Shown here: piece after piece, positions 15,760 to 24,721 of the stretch | Numbering within the stretch: position 1 is the first letter of the stretch | How the letters are laid out: the number at the start of each line of letters is the position of its first letter | The notes under the pieces: generated by a model | Seen by the model: only the letters and a program-made list of their open reading frames with translations | Told to the model about the DNA's origin: nothing | The model's database searches: none | Position numbers and translations under genes: made by a program | DNA from: Ilumatobacteraceae bacterium | GTDB taxonomy: Bacteria > Actinomycetota > Acidimicrobiia > Acidimicrobiales > Ilumatobacteraceae | Length of the DNA stretch: 53,334 bases | NCBI GenBank assembly: GCA_013213745.1 | Contig: JABSQH010000012.1 | Location: forward strand, 1 to 53,334 | Reading direction: 5' to 3'

Positions 15760-18700
15760 GTGCTCACGGCGTTCTCGCCGGCGGTGCGCGAGTGGTTCGC
15801 GTCGTCGTTCCCGACACCGACGCCTGCGCAGGTGCAGGGCTGGCCGCACATCGCCGCGGGCGAACACACGCTGATCTGTGCGCCGACTGGATCGGGCAAA
15901 ACACTCACCGCGTTCTTGGCGTCGATCGACGCTCTGACGACGACGGAGCCTCCGGCTGAGCGCGGTCGACGCACGCGCGTGCTGTACATCTCCCCGCTGC
16001 GTGCGCTCGCCTTCGACATCGAGAAGAACCTGCGTGCGCCGCTCGCCGGTATCGGCCTTGCCGCCGAGCGGTTGGGTCAACGGTTCGTCGCTCCGGAAGT
16101 GGCGATGCGCACCGGGGATACCTCCGCATCCGACCGTCAGAAGCTGATCCGCCGGCCGCCCGATCTGTTGATCACCACTCCGGAGTCGCTGTATCTGATG
16201 TGTACGTCGTCGGCGCGTGACACCTTGGCGGGTGTCGACACGGTGATCGTCGACGAGATCCATGCGATGGCTGCCACCAAACGTGGCGCGCATCTATCGC
16301 TGACGTTGGAGCGTCTCGACGAGATCGTCACCGGGGCGGGCGGATCGTCACCCCAGCGCATCGGGTTGTCAGCGACACAGCGACCATTGGAGGAGATCGC
16401 CGAGTTCCTCGGGGGGTACTCGGCGCCCGGCGAAAAGCGTCCGGTGCGTATCGTCGATGCGGGCATCCGCAAGGAACTCGACGTCGAGGTGGTGATTCCG
16501 GTCGACGACATGGCGTCGCTCGGCCAACCGACCGGAGAGCTCACCGCCGGCCCGGCGACGACTGCGCTGACCGAGCGGAGAACCTCGATCTGGCCGAGTA
16601 TCTACCCCGAAGTACTCGATCGCATCCTCGCCCATCGGTCGACGATCATCTTCTGCAACGCTCGACGCGCCGCCGAACGCCTCGCCGCAAAACTCAACGA
16701 ACTCCACGAAGAACGCCTCGATCAAGCCCGCGGGCGCAGCGACGAGCCGCACGCGAGTGGGGAGAGCCAAGGGGACGACGAGGGAGCCGTCGAGCTGGTC
16801 AAGGCGCACCATGGCTCGCTGGCACGCGAGCAGCGTGTGGTCATCGAAGATCAGCTCAAGCGCGGTGAGTTGCGGGCGATCGTGGCGACGTCGTCGTTGG
16901 AGTTGGGTATCGACATGGGGGCCGTCGACCTCGTGGTGCAGGTGGAGTCACCCGGCGCAGTGAGTCGCGGGATGCAGCGCATCGGTCGCGCCGGCCACCA
17001 GGTGGGCGAGCCGTCGCGCGGTTCGATCTTTCCCAAGCACCGCAGTGACCTCGTGGAGGCAGCCGTGGTGACGCGCCGTATGGTCGACGGCGAGATCGAG
17101 TCGACGCGTTTCTTGCGGAACCCGCTCGACGTGCTCGCCCAACAGATCGTGGCGCACGTCGCTGCGATCGACGAGTGCGCCGTGTCCGAGGTCGTTGCGC
17201 TCGTTCGGCGCAGTGCCAACTTTGCCGAGATCTCCGACGAACTGATCGGCAACGTGCTCGACCTGCTCGCAGGAAGGTACCCGAGCGACGAGTTCTCCGA
17301 GCTGCGGCCGCGGCTGGTGTGGGACCGTGTCAACGATCGGGTGCGCGCTCGCGACGGGGCGAAGCGGTTGGCGGTCACTTCGGGCGGCACGATCCCGGAC
17401 CGTGGTTTGTTCGGTGTGTTCCTTCCCGACGGCACGCGGGTGGGCGAACTCGACGAAGAGATGGTGTACGAGTCGCGGCCCGGCGAGACGTTCGTGCTCG
17501 GCGCGTCGACCTGGCGCATCGAGGACATCACCTTCGAGCGCGTCACGGTGTCGCCGGCGCCTGGCCAGCCGGGGAAGATGCCGTTTTGGCACGGCGACCG
17601 ACCGGGTCGTCCGTTGGAGCTCGGCCGCGCGCTCGGTGGATTCGTCCGCGAGATGCGTGAGCTCGGCCACAACGAGGCCAGCGCCCGGTTGCAGGAGCAC
17701 TACGCCCTCGACGAGCGGGCGGCGAACAATTTGCTGGCGTACCTGGCCGATCAAGTCGCCGCGACCGGCGCGGTCCCCGACGATCGCACGGTGGTGGTCG
17801 AGCGATTTCGCGACGAGATCGGCGACTGGAGGGTGTGCTTGCTGAGCCCGTTCGGCACGCCGGTCCATGCGCCGTGGGCGATGGCCATCGAGCGCAAGTT
17901 GGCCGACGCCTACGACATGCCAGTGGAGACGATGTGGGGCGACGACGGCATCGTCATCCGGCTCCCGGAGGCCGCCGATGAACTGCCGCTCGAGGCCCTG
18001 CTGGTCGATCCCGACGAGATCGACGAACTGGTGGTCGCCACGCTGCCGCAGACCGCGCTGTTCTCCGCTCGTTTCCGGGAGTGCGCCGGACGGGCGTTGT
18101 TGCTCCCTCGTCGGCGTCCGGACAAGCGCACGCCGCTGTGGCAGCAGCGCCAGCGCGCCGCCGACCTGCTGAGTGTCGCGGCCAAGTACCCGACGTTTCC
18201 GATCCTGCTCGAGGCGTCGCGCGAGTGTGTGCAGGACGTGTTCGACGTGCCGGCGCTGCGCGAGGTGCTCGGCCAGTTGCGCTCCCGGCAGGTGCGCGTG
18301 GTGCCCGTCGAGACCGGCTCGGCGAGCCCGATGGCGTCGAGCCTGCTGTTCAACTGGATTGCGGCCTACATGTACGAGGGCGACGCCCCGCTGGCCGAGC
18401 GACGGGCCGCAGCGTTGGCGCTCGATCGCGACCTCCTGCGTGATCTCCTCGGTGCCGAGGAGCTGCGCGAGCTGCTCGACCCGGAGGTGTTGGCCGACGT
18501 CGAGTTGCAACTGCAGTGTCTGTCGGACGGACGCCGGGCGCGGTCGGCCGACGAGTTGCACGACGTGCTCCGACGGGTCGGTGACCTCACCGCTGCCGAG
18601 ATCGACCTGCGCTGCGAGGGCGACGGTGGTGGCCGATGGTTGGCGGAACTGATCGATGAGAAGCGGGCGATCGTGATCGGCATCAGCAGTGACACTCGTT

Positions 18701-20295
18701 ACGCCGCGGCCGAAGATGCCGCGCGCTACCGCGATGCGCTCGGCTGCAGCATTCCGATCGGGCTGCCGATCGCCTTCACCGATCCGGTCGGTCGGCCGCT
18801 CGAAGCGCTGGCGGCGCGCTTCGCCGCAACCCACGGCCCGTTCGTGACCGCCGATCTCGCAGCCCGATTTGCCATCGCCCCCGAACGAGCCGCAGGCGTA
18901 CTCGCCGCTCTGGAGGGTGAAGGCCGCATTGTCGTTGGCGAGTTCCGACCCGACGGCGTCACCCGCGAGTTCTGCGAGGTCGACGTGCTCCGACGGCTGC
19001 GTCGGCGGTCGCTCGCCGCGCTGCGTCGCGAAGTCGAGCCGGTCGAACAAGACGCCCTGGCTCGCTTTCTTCCAGCGTGGCACAGCGTCCCGGCTGAGCG
19101 GGGTGGGCAGGAGTCGCTCGTCGAGGCGCTCGGCGTGCTCGCCGGTACTGCGCTGGTGGCATCGACGATCGAACGCGATGTACTGCCCTTGCGTGTGCGT
19201 GGCTTCCGGCCGGCGATGCTCGACGAATTGTCGACTGCGGGCGAGTTGGTGTGGGTTGGTGCCGGTGGTCTCGGTGCCCGCGATGGACGCATCCGCCTGT
19301 GTTTTGTCGATCAGCTGCCGCTGCTGGCGCCGGGCTGGGAGCGAGCCGACTCTCCGGACGGCGAGCTGCATGACGCCCTGCGTGTCGCCCTCGCTGAACA
19401 GGGCGCAAGCTTTTGGGGACAGCTGAGGGCTGCTGCCCCTGGCTCCGCCGACCCCGAACTGCTCGCTGCGCTGTGGGACTTGGTATGGGCGGGTGAGGTG
19501 ACCAACGACTCGCTGGCGCCGGTGCGCGCAGTGCTCGCCGGTGGCACGGGCGCCAACCGGGGTGGCTCAAGGCGCGGGAGCCGGACGGGTGCTCGGCGCC
19601 GACCGCGACCGGGTCGATTGACGCGTCTCGGGCCGCCCGCCGGTCAGGGGCGGTGGAGTCTCGTCGCGCCGCTGCTCGAGCCGGCGCCGTCAGCGACCGA
19701 AGCGGCCCACTCCCAAGCGTTGCAGTTGGTCGAGCGCTACGGGGTCGTCACCCGCGAGGCGGTGTTGGCCGAAGGATTGGTCGGCGGATTCACGTCGGTC
19801 TACGGCGTATTGAAGGTGTTGGAAGAACGCGGGCAGGTGCGCCGCGGCTACTTCGTCGATGGGCTCGGGGCGGCCCAGTTCGCGATCCCCGGCGCTGTCG
19901 ATCGGTTGCGGTCGGCGCGCGAACCGACCGGCGACGAACGACCGCTCGCACTGGCGTCGACCGACCCGGCCCAGCCGTACGGCGCGGCGTTGGCCTGGCC
20001 CGACTCCGACGGTCGACCGGCGCGGACGGCTTCGTCGCTCGTCGTCAGCCGTGCCGGTGTGCCGCTGGTGTGGTTCGATCGGCGTGGATTCCATCTTGTC
20101 CCCTTCGAGGCGGCACAGGTGGACGTGTCATGGATCGACGCGCTGATCGCAGCCAGCAAAGACGGTCGGCTCAAGCAGCTCGAGATTCGCAAGATCAACG
20201 GCGACCCACCCGGCTCGGCGCCGCCGAGCGTGGTCGAGGTGCTGCGGGCCAACGGGTTCACTGACGGCTACCGGGGCCTGACGCACCGCGGGTGA
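15760..20295 (+). CDS. lhr: Lhr-family large ATP-dependent helicase
   Basis: 1511 residues, matching full-length actinobacterial Lhr of about 1500. A superfamily 2 core occupies the first ~600 residues: Q-motif-like TPTPAQVQGWP, Walker A APTGSGKT (about 47-54), DEXH box IVDEIHAM (about 164-171), LSATQRPLEE, and motif VI QRIGRAGH. The rest forms the winged-helix and Lhr C-terminal domains, with an Arg/Gly-rich insertion at about 1265-1290. Lhr is a 3'-to-5' ssDNA translocase linked to DNA repair, in mycobacteria to the mutagenic damage response. The GTG start at 15760 is the first that includes the N-terminal fold. It is monocistronic. Confidence 0.95.
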   Translation: MLTAFSPAVREWFASSFPTPTPAQVQGWPHIAAGEHTLICAPTGSGKTLTAFLASIDALTTTEPPAERGRRTRVLYISPLRALAFDIEKNLRAPLAGIGLAAERLGQRFVAPEVAMRTGDTSASDRQKLIRRPPDLLITTPESLYLMCTSSARDTLAGVDTVIVDEIHAMAATKRGAHLSLTLERLDEIVTGAGGSSPQRIGLSATQRPLEEIAEFLGGYSAPGEKRPVRIVDAGIRKELDVEVVIPVDDMASLGQPTGELTAGPATTALTERRTSIWPSIYPEVLDRILAHRSTIIFCNARRAAERLAAKLNELHEERLDQARGRSDEPHASGESQGDDEGAVELVKAHHGSLAREQRVVIEDQLKRGELRAIVATSSLELGIDMGAVDLVVQVESPGAVSRGMQRIGRAGHQVGEPSRGSIFPKHRSDLVEAAVVTRRMVDGEIESTRFLRNPLDVLAQQIVAHVAAIDECAVSEVVALVRRSANFAEISDELIGNVLDLLAGRYPSDEFSELRPRLVWDRVNDRVRARDGAKRLAVTSGGTIPDRGLFGVFLPDGTRVGELDEEMVYESRPGETFVLGASTWRIEDITFERVTVSPAPGQPGKMPFWHGDRPGRPLELGRALGGFVREMRELGHNEASARLQEHYALDERAANNLLAYLADQVAATGAVPDDRTVVVERFRDEIGDWRVCLLSPFGTPVHAPWAMAIERKLADAYDMPVETMWGDDGIVIRLPEAADELPLEALLVDPDEIDELVVATLPQTALFSARFRECAGRALLLPRRRPDKRTPLWQQRQRAADLLSVAAKYPTFPILLEASRECVQDVFDVPALREVLGQLRSRQVRVVPVETGSASPMASSLLFNWIAAYMYEGDAPLAERRAAALALDRDLLRDLLGAEELRELLDPEVLADVELQLQCLSDGRRARSADELHDVLRRVGDLTAAEIDLRCEGDGGGRWLAELIDEKRAIVIGISSDTRYAAAEDAARYRDALGCSIPIGLPIAFTDPVGRPLEALAARFAATHGPFVTADLAARFAIAPERAAGVLAALEGEGRIVVGEFRPDGVTREFCEVDVLRRLRRRSLAALRREVEPVEQDALARFLPAWHSVPAERGGQESLVEALGVLAGTALVASTIERDVLPLRVRGFRPAMLDELSTAGELVWVGAGGLGARDGRIRLCFVDQLPLLAPGWERADSPDGELHDALRVALAEQGASFWGQLRAAAPGSADPELLAALWDLVWAGEVTNDSLAPVRAVLAGGTGANRGGSRRGSRTGARRRPRPGRLTRLGPPAGQGRWSLVAPLLEPAPSATEAAHSQALQLVERYGVVTREAVLAEGLVGGFTSVYGVLKVLEERGQVRRGYFVDGLGAAQFAIPGAVDRLRSAREPTGDERPLALASTDPAQPYGAALAWPDSDGRPARTASSLVVSRAGVPLVWFDRRGFHLVPFEAAQVDVSWIDALIAASKDGRLKQLEIRKINGDPPGSAPPSVVEVLRANGFTDGYRGLTHRG

Positions 20296-20742
20296 CACCG
20301 AGCCGATCCAGCTGACGTCTCGCTGACGCTCGGGTGGTTCGGTCGCTCCGATGGCTGCGTCGGGCAATCTCAGGTCGTACACCACGGCGAGGACCCCGCT
20401 GCTGCGATACCACCGGACCTCGACGGTACCCGGCGCAGCGGGGAGCGAGCCCGAGTCCGGCACACCGCCGTCGAAGGTGTCCGCATCGTCGAGCGACGCG
20501 ACGACCGGAGTGTCGGGGAGGCCATCACCGCCACCAGTCGTGTCGGGTGTTGCGGTGGTCTCGGGCGCAGCGGTGTTCTCGGGTGCAGCCGTGCTCGCCG
20601 GGGCGGCGGTGCCGGGTGCCGAGGTGTCCGAACCGCTCTCGCTGTTGCTGCCTCAGGCTGCGACCAGCAGGCTCGCCGCAGCACCGGCCACAGCGAGTCT
20701 CCGGGCGGTGATCCGAGTGTGCGCGGATCGTCGTGGTGTCAT
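20296..20742 (-). pseudogene. Broken lipoprotein gene with TGA at the lipobox cysteine
   Basis: From ATG 20742 (preceded by AAGGGACGG) a signal peptide reads to LLVAA, then TGA at 20655-20653 exactly where the lipobox Cys is expected, then GSNSESGSDTSAPG in the same frame. A Thr/Ala/Pro linker and a domain (DTPVVASLDDADTFDGG, VEVRWYRSSGVLAVVYD) follow. After that the frame runs on as antisense of lhr to a stop at 20128, so the 3' end appears lost. A TGC-to-TGA change plus 3' truncation points to a pseudogene. A sequencing error at the TGA is the main alternative. Confidence 0.7.
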
Positions 20743-21105
20743 CGTTGCCGTCCCTTCAGCCAGCGGCCTGAGCGGTGCTCGGTGGGTGGCCGCATGTGCG
20801 CTGAGGAGACCGTGACATCGCCCCGTCAGCGAAACATCAGCGGGCGCAAGGCCTCGGCGTGCTGACCTATCGCGCGCCGAGGCGTGCGTGACGGCCGACA
20901 CGAGGCGCGCCGTCTTGCGGCCTGGCTGTGCGAGTACCAGGGGGCCGCGGCCCTTGCTGCGCTCCGTCGGTGGGTCGGCGACGACCGGCTCGGCGGTGCG
21001 GCGGCGGACGTGATCGCACGCACACCGACCCCGCCCGATCAGACCGTTGAGTTGCGCGTCCTCGGTGACATCGATCTGCGCCACGGCGGTTACCTCGCCG
21101 CCGTC

Positions 21106-21375
21106 GACTCGACGATTGCGGTACCACTCGGCGCGCCCGCCGCGCAGGCGCACGCCGTGGAGCATGCCGTTGCCCATGAACCAGTGATGGTCGGACGGAT
21201 CGATGTCGATGTCGGGATTCGGCCCGTTGCGCAGCCAGCGGCCCTCGAGATCAGCGGGGATCGTGTCGGTGAATGGCAGGTCCGTTGCGGTGATTTCGTG
21301 CCCGACTGGTGCGTCGTTGCGCGAGAGATCGATGGTTTTGTTGAGTCGGAGCGACGTGCTGACGCTGTCGGTCAT
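21106..21375 (-). pseudogene. N-terminal remnant of a carotenoid oxygenase (RPE65 family)
   Basis: From ATG 21375 about 90 residues match the start of carotenoid cleavage dioxygenases: [37 protein letters not shown] and AEWYRNRRV. After residue 90 the family match ends, although the frame stays open down to 20653. The metal-ligand histidines, which lie in the missing C-terminal 350 residues, are absent, so no activity is expected. It lies directly behind a TetR gene and a long dyad, which probably once controlled it. The stretch 20743-21105 holds nothing else I recognise. Confidence 0.75.
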
Positions 21376-21394
21376 CGCTCCCCCATGCACTGTT

Positions 21395-21435
21395 GGTGAA
21401 CATGTTTCAACCGAAATTGTTGACTCGTGTTCACC
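21395..21435. promoter_or_regulatory. 41-bp dyad, candidate TetR operator
   Basis: Outer arms GGTGAACA (21395-21402) and TGTTCACC (21428-21435) and inner arms TCAAC and GTTGA share one centre at 21415. The dyad sits between the tetR stop and the start of the carotenoid-oxygenase remnant, where an operator would be expected. Confidence 0.65.
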
Positions 21436-21484
21436 CGAACGAGCGAGTGATCCCCGGTGCGCACCGCACCAGGCGGTCGGTGCG

Positions 21485-22075
21485 TCAGTCGGCGCCGAGG
21501 GGCTGGATGGCCCGCAGTCCAGCCCACGCCAACGACGAGATCGCGGCGGCGATTTCGTCGGGGTCGAAGTCGCCGCCGCGCTGTACCAGCTGGCGGCTGG
21601 CGCCCTCGGCCATGCCGACGAGTGCGTGGGCGATCGTCATCCGGTGATCGGCATCGATCTCGACATCGATCAGCGGCGCCACCGCGTCGGCCGCCTGGGC
21701 CGTGATCTCGCGGATCGCCGAGCTGAAGTCGTCATCGCGACGAGTGCCCGAGCTGAACAGGAAGCGGAACGCTTCGCCGTCGTCCGCCACCCAACGGAAA
21801 TAGGCCGCGAAGCCACGTTCGGTGCGCTCTCGGCCGCCGGTCGTGTTGGCGGTGGCCTTGCCGATGCTCGTCAGCATGCGGTTGCCAGCCTCGTCGATCA
21901 GCGCACGATAGAGGTCGTGCTTGGAGTCGAAATGCTGGTAGAGCACCGGCTTGGTCACACCGACCGCATCGGCGACGTCGTTCATCGAGGCCCCGTAGAA
22001 GCCAGCGGTGGCGAACACCCCGAGGGCGACATCGAGTATCTGCTCACGACGAGCGGTGGCTGGAAGTCGAGACAT
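21485..22075 (-). CDS. TetR-family transcriptional regulator
   Basis: 196 residues. The N-terminal helix-turn-helix ([39 protein letters not shown]) is typical TetR. The C-terminal domain has [15 protein letters not shown] and a [10 protein letters not shown] helix, and probably binds a hydrophobic effector. The ATG at 22075 is well placed. Its likely site is the 41-bp dyad 50 bp downstream of its stop, next to the broken carotenoid oxygenase gene. If so, it now controls a dead gene, itself, or genes elsewhere. Confidence 0.92.
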   Translation of the reverse strand: MSRLPATARREQILDVALGVFATAGFYGASMNDVADAVGVTKPVLYQHFDSKHDLYRALIDEAGNRMLTSIGKATANTTGGRERTERGFAAYFRWVADDGEAFRFLFSSGTRRDDDFSSAIREITAQAADAVAPLIDVEIDADHRMTIAHALVGMAEGASRQLVQRGGDFDPDEIAAAISSLAWAGLRAIQPLGAD

Positions 22076-22140
22076 GAGCGATCAGATGGTACCCGCCGGT
22101 AACCCCACCGCGGTTTCGACCGGGAACGCCGTGCCGACGG

Positions 22141-22449
22141 TCACAGACCGCGCTCGACGTCGTCTCGCTCGGCCGCCTTCACGGCGTAGCCGATGATGAT
22201 CGACGGGGCGAGCAAGACGCATCCGATGATGAACGACACAGTCACCACGGTGGCCATCGTGGCGGAGAATCCGACGACGAAGGCGATCACGAACACGGCG
22301 ATGGCCAGTGCTACGAAGAGATAGCCGACGCGATTCGCAAGCAGCGTCCAGCGAGCGACTTGCGCCCGCCGGGCGCGTACGGGGTCGTGGTGAGGTGTCG
22401 CGGCAGCGCCATCCGGCACGGGATCGGGAGGCGATGCCGAACTCGACAT
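22141..22449 (-). CDS. Small two-TM membrane protein, unknown function
   Basis: 102 residues. The N-terminus (about 25 residues) is polar and Pro/Ala-rich. Two hydrophobic helices follow (about 41-62 and 66-90), then a short charged C-terminal tail (KAAERDDVERGL). I do not recognise a family beyond generic actinobacterial small membrane proteins. It starts 79 bp from, and divergent to, the crotonase gene, and lies upstream of tetR on the same strand with a 65-bp gap. Confidence 0.7.
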   Translation of the reverse strand: MSSSASPPDPVPDGAAATPHHDPVRARRAQVARWTLLANRVGYLFVALAIAVFVIAFVVGFSATMATVVTVSFIIGCVLLAPSIIIGYAVKAAERDDVERGL

Positions 22450-22528
22450 AAGGTCGCATCATGCTACGGCTCGCCTCGAAGATCAGTGCGCCAACGACCG
22501 GACCGGCGCTCCGCGTCGGTGCATCACG

Positions 22529-23281
22529 ATGACGGTGCACGTGCATCGCGACGGTGCGGTCGTGATCGCCACACTCGACCGTCCGGAACGTCGCAACGCT
22601 GTTGATGCGGCCACGCTGCGCAGCCTCCTCGAGGTGCAAGGCGACATGACGCGTCTCGCAGACGAGCACCCCGATCGCGCCGCTCGCGTACTCGTGATCA
22701 CCGGCGCGGCGCCAGCGTTCAGCGCCGGCGCCGACCTCACCGGAGTCGAACTCGGTGAGTTCACCGATGACCTCGGCCGGGTTTTGCGTGGATTCGGTGA
22801 GCTGGCCGTCCCGGTCATCGCGGCGATCGACGGTCCTGCGTTGGGCGCAGGAGCGCAGCTCGCCGTAGCGGCCGACCTCCGGGTCGCGACCGCCGACAGC
22901 GTGGTCGGTATCCCAGCTGCCCGCCTCGGTCTCGTGGTCGACCATTGGACCGTTCGTCGACTGGCCCAAGAGTTCACGCCGCCGGTCGCTCGGGCGATGC
23001 TGGTCGCCGCTGAGACCTACACCGGTGCTGAGCTGCACCGGATCGGCGCCGTTCATCGCGTCGGCAATCTGGAGACGGCACTCGAGTGGGCACGCCAGCT
23101 TGCGCACCTCGCGCCGCTCACGATGGCGGGGCACAAACTGGCACTGGAACGCTTCGAAGCCGAACCCGGCCCCGACGAATTGGTCGAAGCGGCTCGTCGT
23201 CGGGCTTGGGCGAGCACCGACGCGGCCGAGGGCCGGGCGGCATTCTCCGAGAAACGTCGCCCCAACTTCACCGGCGACTGA
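22529..23281 (+). CDS. Enoyl-CoA hydratase/isomerase (crotonase) family protein
   Basis: 250 residues. The crotonase fold is clear: LDRPERRNAVDAATL at the start, oxyanion-hole segment PAFSAGADLTGVE (residues 62-74), and second oxyanion segment DGPALGAGAQLAVAADLRVA (101-120). The two catalytic glutamates of enoyl-CoA hydratase (rat Glu144 and Glu164) align with Gln110 and Ala130. Plain hydratase chemistry is therefore unlikely; isomerase, hydrolase or another crotonase reaction remains possible. It stands alone before a decayed region, so its pathway is not indicated. Confidence 0.88.
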   Translation: MTVHVHRDGAVVIATLDRPERRNAVDAATLRSLLEVQGDMTRLADEHPDRAARVLVITGAAPAFSAGADLTGVELGEFTDDLGRVLRGFGELAVPVIAAIDGPALGAGAQLAVAADLRVATADSVVGIPAARLGLVVDHWTVRRLAQEFTPPVARAMLVAAETYTGAELHRIGAVHRVGNLETALEWARQLAHLAPLTMAGHKLALERFEAEPGPDELVEAARRRAWASTDAAEGRAAFSEKRRPNFTGD

Positions 23282-23659
23282 CCGCGACCGAACGCAGCGC
23301 GCCGCGATCGCGGTCACATGGCTGCAGCTGACCCGTGCAGCACGGCCACTGCGTTGGCCACCGCTGCGATCAGCCGAGCTGGTGGCCTGGATGCCGAGCG
23401 CCCGGACGGTCCGCTCGCCGATGTGCGCGTGGGCACGAGTTCGCACAGGCACTGTCGGCGCCGTCGTGCGGGATTTCATCTCGGTCGGGTATCTGTCACC
23501 GCGCCTCAACGCACGCTGTCGGTGAGGGCACCGGGTTGGTCGATCCCCGCCGTACGAGACTGTTCGACGGGGGGGCGAGGAGCGGGCTGCGCTCGATGTG
23601 TTCGTCGCCGAGGCCGAGGCACTCCTCGCCGAGCTCACCACCGCGCAGTGGCAGGAGCG
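23282..23659. other. Stretch without a recognisable gene
   Basis: No frame gives a convincing protein here. A short plus-strand segment around 23580-23650 (FVAEAEALLAELTTAQWQER) looks protein-like but ends within about 25 residues and has no clear family. It reads as decayed coding DNA. Confidence 0.5.
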
Positions 23660-24075
23660 ATTATCTGGCACGGCGTGCCCAATGCGCCGGTCAACTTCCC
23701 GCACGAGATCGACGACGACCCCCAAGCGATCGCCAATGGCGACGTCACCGAGCTCGAGCATCGCGATCTCGGCGCGTACCGCACGCCGACGGCGCCGCTG
23801 CAGATGGAGCGCAGCCCCATCCGTTCCGAAGGGCACTCACCGCACAGATGGCGTTCACGCCACTGCCGAGTGAGGACGTGGCGCGCCTCGTCGCCGACTC
23901 GAACGACGAGCGGTACCTCTTCTCCAGCGACGATCCGCACATCGAGGGTGGTCGCGATCCCGTGGGCACGTTCGAGCGGTCTGTGGCGACACTCGATGGT
24001 GGCGCACAGACCAAGTTCTTCAGCGAGAACTTCCTGCGGCTGTGGCCCGCCGCCCGCGTCGAGGAGCTGCAGGCC
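23660..24075 (+). pseudogene. C-terminal remnant of an amidohydrolase-2 family enzyme
   Basis: Two overlapping frames together give a family-like C-terminus. The first reads GVPNAPVNFPHEIDDDP to LQMERSPI. After a frameshift near 23825 the second reads MAFTPLPSEDVARLVADSND, RYLFSSDDPHIEGGRDPVG and KFFSENFLRLWPAAR. The SSDxPHxEGG element is characteristic of amidohydrolase-2 enzymes. There is no start and no N-terminal metal-site HxH, so this is a dead 3' fragment. It meets the next remnant tail to tail. Confidence 0.6.
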
Positions 24076-24088
24076 GCGTCCGGCCAGA

Positions 24089-24636
24089 TCAGCCTCGTTC
24101 GCGCGGTATCGAGGAATCGTCCGATCTCGAGCCCGATGCTGGCTTCGACGGCGATCCCGAGGTCCGTATCGTCGTCGAATGCCGACTGCAGGTCGGTGAA
24201 CGACCAGTTGACGATCCGAGTGGGCTCGGTCGTTCTGACGGTCACCGGCGTCGTGAACTCCGCACCCTGATAGAGGAACGAGACACCGCCGAGAAACCGG
24301 CCGTTCGCCGAGGCGATCGACCTCGGTCCCGTCCATCTCGACGGTCACATCGCCAGCGACGATGAGCGACAGCGCGGCGACACGCTCACCCTGCGACAGC
24401 ACGGTCGTGTTCGGCGCAACCGAGGACCACGTGCCGTTCTGAAACAGGCGGTGGGTCTCGCGCTCGCTCATCGTGCGCAGCGCTGCGTCGTAGAGGCGGC
24501 GCTCGGTGTCGCTGAAGGGATCGGGTCGGCGATCCAGCAGGAGCGTGGCGATCCACACGAGGTTGATCGCAATGAACACCAGGTTCCAGCCGATCGGGGC
24601 CCGCAACGGTTCGTGCTGGAGGTAGGAGTACGTCCA
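24089..24636 (-). pseudogene. Remnant of a Popeye/cyclic-nucleotide-binding membrane protein
   Basis: The first frame gives a membrane segment and linker (APIGWNLVFIAINLVWIATL, SDTERRLYDAALRTMSERET) and the beginning of a cyclic-nucleotide-binding barrel (TVLSQGERVAALSLIVAGDV). A frameshift near 24297-24305 moves the match to a second frame (RFLGGVSFLYQGAEFTTPVT, TEPTRIVNWSFTDLQSAFD). The N-terminal membrane helices and a start codon are missing. The protein cannot be made intact. The 85 bp between 24637 and the sortase stop hold nothing I recognise. Confidence 0.65.
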
Positions 24637-24721
24637 GACCGAACATCTTGTCTTCCCGGCGCTGAGTAGACGAGCGCACGACGGCCGCGCACGGCGGATC
24701 GTACGGCAGCCGTCGCCGGTA

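Noticed and set aside
16948-19371. An 807-codon open frame antisense to lhr
   Set aside because: It mirrors lhr codon positions in high-GC DNA, has no recognisable motif, and lhr itself is fully conserved.
20653-20655. Programmed UGA decoding (selenocysteine or cysteine) at the lipobox
   Set aside because: No recoding hairpin was seen, a Sec lipobox is unknown, and the gene has also lost its 3' end.
20653-21390. A single 245-codon protein joining the carotenoid-oxygenase start to the lipoprotein signal peptide
   Set aside because: The two ends belong to unrelated families and the middle has no similarity; the open frame is accidental in high-GC DNA.
22082-23836. A 584-codon minus-strand frame opposite the crotonase gene
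   Set aside because: Arg/His-rich with no motif, and it overlaps the intact crotonase and small membrane protein genes.
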